Assembly (NCBI GenBank): GCA_947441205.1
Contig: CANETM010000057.1
Location: 1-8,880, forward strand
Source of the DNA: Bacteroidota bacterium
GTDB taxonomy: Bacteria; Bacteroidota; Bacteroidia; Chitinophagales; Chitinophagaceae
DNA length: 8,880 nucleotides
Direction: 5' to 3'
Shown here: positions 5,744 to 8,880 of the stretch, in pieces
Layout of the letters: every line of letters starts with the position of its first letter
Position numbering within the stretch: the stretch's first letter is position 1
The notes under the pieces: model-generated
The model's input: the letters and a program-made list of their open reading frames with translations, nothing else
What the model was told of the DNA's origin: nothing
Database searches by the model: none
Made by a program: the position numbers and the translations under genes

Positions 5744-6892
5744 ATGCTTAAAAAAATTGTTATTGGCTTATTGGCGATAATTATAATTGGTATTGGTTTG
5801 TCATTTACCCCTAATTTCTCACATTTACGCAATTTTGCGAAGTGGGGAAAGCATAGCATACATGATTACAAAACACATCCTTATAATATTGTTGAAAAAG
5901 CACCTCAGCCACAATATTGGCCATTGGATTCGGCTTACAATAAAAAGGCCATTCCTGATTCCTTAATGACAATCATTGATTCGAATAATACGCATGCTTT
6001 TTTAGTTTTTCAGGATGGTAAATTATTATATGAAAAATACTTTGATGGGTATACTTCAAGTACTTTAAGTGGCTCATTTTCCGCTGCAAAAAGTATCATA
6101 TCATTGTTAATTGGTGTTGCCATTGATGAAGGAAAAATAAAATCTGTCAATGATTTAGTGGGTGATTATATTCCTAGATTTAAAAAGGATGGTTGGGAAA
6201 AATTACGCATAAAGGATTTGTTAACCATGAGTTCAGGTTCAAATTATAAGGAGTCCGATGGTGGCTATTTTAGTTTAAATGCTTCGGCTTATTATGGTGA
6301 CAATGAAGAATTTTTAATTGAGAAATTATTTCCAAAAGAGCCAGCAGGCGTAAATTGGGATTACCGTAGTGCCGATACGCAAGTACTTGGGTTAATTGCT
6401 GAAAAAGTTTTTGGACAGTCCATTGCTAAAACCGTTTCTGAAAAATTTATGATACCCATGGGTGCTGAAGCGGATGCAAAGTGGTTAACGGATGGCGATA
6501 AAAAACATGAAAAAGCTTTTTGTTGTTTTAATGGTGTAGCCAGAGACTATGCGAGATTTGGTCAATTGGTTTTGCAGGATGGCAAATGGGGTAATCAACA
6601 AATTGTATCTCAACAATATATCCAAGAAGCGACTAGTCCTGCATTGTATTTGAAAGATCCTTTTGAAAATGGTAATCCAGTTGACTTTTATGGCTATCAA
6701 TATTGGATATTCAATGAGCAAGGACATAAAGTGGTAGCTCAAAATGGTCTATTTGGGCAATACGTTTATATCATTAAAGATAAAAATGCAGTGGTGGTTC
6801 GATTAGGGGAGTCCAAGGTAACAAAGCCAATACATCATGCACAACCTGAAAATTTTAGTTATGTAGCAGCAGCTTTAACCATTTTGAAATAA
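5744..6892 (+). CDS. membrane-anchored serine hydrolase, beta-lactamase class C / 6-aminohexanoate-dimer hydrolase-like
   Basis: This encodes 382 residues. Residues 4-20 are a hydrophobic N-terminal segment after MLKK with no lipobox, so it is probably a signal anchor placing the enzyme in the periplasm. The catalytic domain covers about 75-382. The nucleophile motif SxxK is SAAK at 113-116, in SFSAAKSIISLLIGVAIDEG. The second motif is YRS at 208-210 in NWDYRSADTQVLG (Tyr208 as general base, in place of YxN). The third, KTG/HxG-type, position appears as QNG in AQNGLFGQ (332-339). LLTMSSGSNY (159-168) and ARDYARFGQL (266-275) are further family landmarks. The SxxK-Tyr spacing and YRS motif resemble NylB-type 6-aminohexanoate-dimer hydrolases, but this broad family also contains esterases, peptidases and amidases, so the substrate is open. 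True beta-lactamase activity is unlikely without YxN and KTG. Confidence 0.88.
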   Translation: MLKKIVIGLLAIIIIGIGLSFTPNFSHLRNFAKWGKHSIHDYKTHPYNIVEKAPQPQYWPLDSAYNKKAIPDSLMTIIDSNNTHAFLVFQDGKLLYEKYFDGYTSSTLSGSFSAAKSIISLLIGVAIDEGKIKSVNDLVGDYIPRFKKDGWEKLRIKDLLTMSSGSNYKESDGGYFSLNASAYYGDNEEFLIEKLFPKEPAGVNWDYRSADTQVLGLIAEKVFGQSIAKTVSEKFMIPMGAEADAKWLTDGDKKHEKAFCCFNGVARDYARFGQLVLQDGKWGNQQIVSQQYIQEATSPALYLKDPFENGNPVDFYGYQYWIFNEQGHKVVAQNGLFGQYVYIIKDKNAVVVRLGESKVTKPIHHAQPENFSYVAAALTILK

Positions 6893-6912
6893 GCGAACTT
6901 ATTAATGTTCGC
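6893..6912. repeat. short hairpin directly after the serine hydrolase stop
   Basis: GCGAAC (6893-6898) and GTTCGC (6907-6912) form a perfect 6-bp stem over an 8-base A/T loop, beginning at the first base after the stop codon. A second weaker inverted repeat, CTAAAC (6914-6919) with GTTTAG (6932-6937), follows. No T-run follows, so it is probably a 3'-UTR structure rather than the terminator itself, which lies at 6967-6999. Confidence 0.45.
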
Positions 6913-6966
6913 ACTAAACGCTGTTGAAAAAGTTTAGCGAAAAATGATAGATGTTGATAAGCATAA

Positions 6967-6999
6967 AAAAAGGGAGCTTCTTTTGGAGGCTCCCTTTTT
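6967..6999. terminator. bidirectional intrinsic terminator
   Basis: The stem AAAAAGGGAGC (6967-6977) pairs with GCTCCCTTTTT (6989-6999). Three further pairs inside it (one T-G wobble) leave a 5-base loop, TTTTG. Transcripts on the plus strand end in five T. On the minus strand the A-run 6965-6971 provides seven T, 17 bases past the stop of the 50-residue ORF. It therefore serves the serine hydrolase gene and the convergent microprotein gene together. Confidence 0.85.
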
Positions 7000-7015
7000 A
7001 CGTAGTTTTAAAGTA

Positions 7016-7168
7016 CTAAAATATGTCCATCGCTTTAGCGAAATAAGTTACAGTTCCAGGAAGTGCTAACCAGAAAAATTCTCTGTAAACAACTAATAAA
7101 GTGACCATGATTGCTAACCATGCAAAACAGTAAATCCAGTATTTTTTTGTGTTTTTTTGTGCTTCCAT
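7016..7168 (-). CDS. 50-residue membrane microprotein, unknown function
   Basis: ATG at 7168 to TAG at 7016, translated by hand, gives a hydrophilic, Lys-rich N-terminus MEAQKNTKK, a transmembrane-type stretch at about 10-27 (YWIYCFAWLAIMVTLLVV), then YREFFWLALPGTV and a short amphipathic tail YFAKAMDIF. The composition is that of a small inner-membrane protein with one and perhaps two helices. I do not recognise a family. Support for its being real: a perfect TAnnTTTG element 37 bp upstream, a strong terminator 17 bp downstream, an uninterrupted frame in otherwise empty sequence, and many aromatic residues typical of membrane subunits. Its second to ninth codons contain a tandem 10-bp repeat with two A7 runs. 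It might be an accessory subunit of a membrane complex, but no partner gene is adjacent, so that is speculation. Confidence 0.65.
   Translation of the reverse strand: MEAQKNTKKYWIYCFAWLAIMVTLLVVYREFFWLALPGTVTYFAKAMDIF
7142..7161. repeat. perfect 2 x 10-bp tandem repeat inside the microprotein gene
   Basis: The unit TTTTTTTGTG occurs at 7142-7151 and again at 7152-7161. On the coding (minus) strand it supplies A7 runs in codons 3-9. A 10-bp unit is not a multiple of three, so loss or gain of a copy, or slippage in either A7 run, would shift the frame. Confidence 0.8.
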
Positions 7169-7204
7169 TTTATTGTTATTTTTTTAAAGTATTGTTAGAC
7201 TGCG

Positions 7205-7212
7205 CAAATATA
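7205..7212 (-). promoter_or_regulatory. candidate -7 promoter element for the microprotein gene
   Basis: On the minus strand TATATTTG is a perfect match to the Bacteroidota -7 consensus TAnnTTTG. It lies between the stop of the upstream lipoprotein gene (7232) and the ATG at 7168, giving a leader of about 30 A/T-rich bases. A -33 TTTG at the usual distance is not evident. It suggests that the microprotein gene is transcribed separately from the lipoprotein gene 63 bp upstream. Confidence 0.5.
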
Positions 7213-7231
7213 CAATTTTTATCATTTTGAC

Positions 7232-7639
7232 CTATAATTTAGGCCCATAACTGTATTTTAAATCTACTTTCCATCCATCAGGAGTGAGAATTACTTTTAG
7301 CCATCTTTGAATTTGATCAGTTGAATTCGAATAAATAATGACCGTTGTTTTAGGATCAATTGTTTTTACTTCATTTATTTGGATAGATGACTGTCTTAAT
7401 TGTTGACGGCTTTCCTTGTCTAATGAAAAAAAAGCTTTAGCCATTTCATCAAAATAGGCCTGGTTTTTTGCATCTTCCACTAAATAGGCATGTGACATTT
7501 TCATGTCTCCTTGATGATAGTATTCAATAAAATAACGTCCACCATCTAAAGCATTTTCAGCTTTTTCTGCAGTGTTACTTGTTTCGCATGAACTACCCAA
7601 AATGAGTAAACAAATTAAAAGGCTCAGATTTTTTAACAT
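7232..7639 (-). CDS. small lipoprotein, DUF4878/NTF2-like appearance
   Basis: This encodes 135 residues from the ATG at 7639. The frame stays open upstream to an ATG at 7723, but that longer start would bury the signal peptide and overlap the divergent amylase gene, so I prefer 7639. The N-terminus MLKNLSLLICLLILGSSC is a lipoprotein signal with lipobox GSSC and the lipidated Cys at 18, then ETSN. The mature domain begins with a helical part (AEKAENALDGGRYFIEYYHQGDM, then AYFDEMAKAFFSLDKESRQQL) and ends with alternating strands (IQINEVKTID, TTVIIYSNS, QRWLKVILTPDGWKVDL). This helix-then-sheet layout with a terminal 'dGWKVDL' resembles DUF4878 lipoproteins of the NTF2-like superfamily. Family assignment is by memory of pattern, not by search; no enzyme activity is implied. 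The gene faces away from the GH13 gene across 55 bp. Confidence 0.72.
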   Translation of the reverse strand: MLKNLSLLICLLILGSSCETSNTAEKAENALDGGRYFIEYYHQGDMKMSHAYLVEDAKNQAYFDEMAKAFFSLDKESRQQLRQSSIQINEVKTIDPKTTVIIYSNSTDQIQRWLKVILTPDGWKVDLKYSYGPKL

Positions 7640-7642
7640 ACC

Positions 7643-7650
7643 CAAAGTTA
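7643..7650 (-). promoter_or_regulatory. TAnnTTTG match just upstream of the lipoprotein start
   Basis: The minus strand reads TAACTTTG, a perfect -7 consensus match, three bases from the ATG at 7639. If it is used, transcription would begin at or within a few bases of the start codon, giving a leaderless or nearly leaderless mRNA. It could equally be a chance match, with the true promoter inside the divergent gene. Confidence 0.3.
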
Positions 7651-7666
7651 AGCCAATTTTTAATGT

Positions 7667-7674
7667 TAAATTTG
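7667..7674 (+). promoter_or_regulatory. candidate -7 promoter element for the GH13 gene
   Basis: TAAATTTG matches TAnnTTTG and lies 20 bp before the ATG at 7695, implying a leader of about 15 bases. No clear TTTG is present at the -33 distance. It is 16 bp from the oppositely oriented element at 7643-7650, so both genes may be driven from the same 55-bp divergent space. Confidence 0.45.
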
Positions 7675-7694
7675 CTGCATTAAAGATTCTAAAT

Positions 7695-8880
7695 ATGAAA
7701 CAAATATTCGTTGCTTTAGCCATTTTAGCTTTTGGAAATAGTCAAGCTCAGCAAAATCATCCTCCTTTTATGGAGCAAGGAAATATATATGAAGTAAATA
7801 TTCGTCAATATACAAAGGAGGGGACTTTAAATGCCTTTGCAAAACATTTACCTCGTCTGCAAAAAATGGGTGTGAAAACCATTTGGTTTATGCCTTTGCA
7901 ACCTATATCAAAAGAAGGTCGAAAAGGAACATTAGGTTCTTATTATTCGGTTGCACATTATACACAAGTAAATCCTGAATTTGGAACCCTCGATGACTTT
8001 AATAAAATTGTTACAACAGCTCATAAATTGGGGATGAAAGTGTTAATTGATTGGGTGCCCAACCATAGTGGAGCCGATCATTATTGGTTAAAAACACAAC
8101 CCAATTTTTATGAAAGGGACAGTACAGGTAAAGCTATTTATACTGCCGATTGGTCAGATACACGTGAGTTAAACTTTGATAATTTAGTGATGCAGGATAG
8201 TATGATTAATGCTATGAAATATTGGGTAAAAAATACGGCTATCGATGGTTTCAGAGTGGATGTAGCTTGGGGTGTACCTTATAGTTTTTGGAATAAGTGT
8301 ATTCCAGCTTTGAAAAAAGAAAGAAATTTATTTTTCTTGGCCGAAGCTGATGATCCTAAACTACATGAAACAGGATTTGATGCAACCTATCCATGGAATG
8401 AGTTTCATGTGATGAATGATATTGCTGCTGGAAAGAAAAATGTATTGTCCTTAGACACTGTTTTAAATAAAATTGATAAGGAGTATATGAAGGGTGCATG
8501 GAGATTATACTTCACTAGCAACCACGATGAAAACTCCTGGAATAAAGCTGACTATGAAACCATGCCAGGCATTAAACATGCGCCATTTGCCGTATTTACA
8601 CAAACCTATGACAGAGCTTTACCTTTGGTGTATAGTGGGCAAGAGGAACCCGTTTTAAGAGCCGTTTCTTTTTTTGAAAAAGACTCCATGGGCTTTAAAA
8701 AGTATGAGCGTGCAAATTTTTATAAAACATTATTGAATTTAAGAAGCAGGAATTCGGCATTTAAAGAAACTGCAAAATTTGAACGCATAAAAGTAAATGT
8801 ACCAAATCAAGTAATGGCTTATTCCCGAAAAAATGGGGAGGACTTAGTGGTGGTTGTCTTGAATTTATCTGATAATACAA
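7695..8880 (+). CDS. secreted GH13 alpha-amylase-family glycoside hydrolase (3' end outside window)
   Basis: The frame is open from the ATG at 7695 to the window edge (395 codons plus one base), with no stop. The signal peptide is MKQIFVALAILAFGNSQA, cleaved near residue 18 or 19, so the enzyme is exported. The (beta/alpha)8 GH13 motifs are intact: region I DWVPNHSG (119-126), region II GFRVDVAW (185-192) with nucleophile Asp189, region III FFLAEADD (213-220) with acid/base Glu217, and region IV FTSNHDENSW (273-282) with Asp278 as the transition-state stabiliser. GNIYEVNIRQYT (29-40) is the usual first barrel strand, with the family's 'lp.lq.lGV.tIWfmP' at 52-67. A beta domain begins near 370. 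It should cleave or transfer alpha-glucosidic bonds of starch- or maltodextrin-like glycans. The subfamily and precise bond cannot be settled here. No starch-binding or SusC/D genes are in the window. Confidence 0.92.
   Translation, partial: MKQIFVALAILAFGNSQAQQNHPPFMEQGNIYEVNIRQYTKEGTLNAFAKHLPRLQKMGVKTIWFMPLQPISKEGRKGTLGSYYSVAHYTQVNPEFGTLDDFNKIVTTAHKLGMKVLIDWVPNHSGADHYWLKTQPNFYERDSTGKAIYTADWSDTRELNFDNLVMQDSMINAMKYWVKNTAIDGFRVDVAWGVPYSFWNKCIPALKKERNLFFLAEADDPKLHETGFDATYPWNEFHVMNDIAAGKKNVLSLDTVLNKIDKEYMKGAWRLYFTSNHDENSWNKADYETMPGIKHAPFAVFTQTYDRALPLVYSGQEEPVLRAVSFFEKDSMGFKKYERANFYKTLLNLRSRNSAFKETAKFERIKVNVPNQVMAYSRKNGEDLVVVVLNLSDNT

Noticed and set aside
7640..7723. Longer 163-residue form of the minus-strand lipoprotein
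   Set aside because: It would place 28 residues ahead of a well-formed lipoprotein signal and overlap the start of the GH13 gene; the internal ATG at 7639 is better supported.
1..8880. Mobile element, CRISPR, toxin-antitoxin or anti-phage defence system
   Set aside because: No transposase, integrase, spaced direct repeats, nuclease/helicase or paired small cytotoxic genes are present; the genes are ordinary metabolic, envelope and secreted types.

Overview
The window is AT-rich DNA from a member of the Bacteroidota. Three things point there. Starts follow A/T-rich leaders with no clear Shine-Dalgarno. Several genes are preceded by matches to the phylum's -7 promoter element TAnnTTTG. The gene content is also typical: a large secreted beta-sandwich protein, small lipoproteins of the '...C-K-K' type, and a DUF1080 (3-keto-disaccharide hydrolase) protein. 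I cannot name the genus; the Chitinophagaceae/Sphingobacteria side is only a guess. Orientation changes at most gene borders, so most genes look like single-gene transcription units.

Layout. 1-1124 (+): the C-terminal end of a large extracellular beta-sandwich protein, then 10 bp later a small unrecognised lipoprotein, probably one operon. 1242-1991 (+): a soluble DPM1-like family 2 glycosyltransferase. 1992-3704 (-): a polytopic ArnT/PMT-like (GT-C fold) glycosyltransferase whose stop codon directly abuts the GT2 stop. 3855-4799 (+): a secreted DUF1080 protein with an extra N-terminal beta domain. 4821-4909: a cluster of three hairpins between convergent genes. 4912-5634 (-): a nitroreductase-family flavoprotein. 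5635-5743: a divergent intergenic region with an operator-like dyad. 5744-6892 (+): a membrane-anchored serine hydrolase of the beta-lactamase/6-aminohexanoate-dimer-hydrolase type. 6893-7015: hairpins, including a strong bidirectional terminator. 7016-7168 (-): a 50-residue membrane microprotein. 7232-7639 (-): a small lipoprotein of DUF4878-like (NTF2-fold) appearance. 7695-8880 (+): a secreted GH13 alpha-amylase-family enzyme cut by the window's right edge.

How the genes fit together. The clearest possible functional pair is the GT2 and the ArnT-like enzyme. DPM1/ArnC-type GT2 enzymes charge a polyprenyl phosphate with a sugar on the cytoplasmic face, and ArnT/PMT-type enzymes transfer that sugar to an acceptor outside the membrane. 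Here they are convergent rather than co-transcribed, so the link is inference. The DUF1080 protein and the GH13 enzyme suggest use of external glycans, but no SusC/SusD pair or regulator is visible, so this is not a recognisable polysaccharide utilisation locus. I see no mobile element, CRISPR array, tRNA or rRNA, and no convincing multi-gene novel system. The points most worth a second look are the microprotein with its 10-bp tandem repeat, the divergent dyad, the abutting convergent glycosyltransferases and the hairpin cluster.
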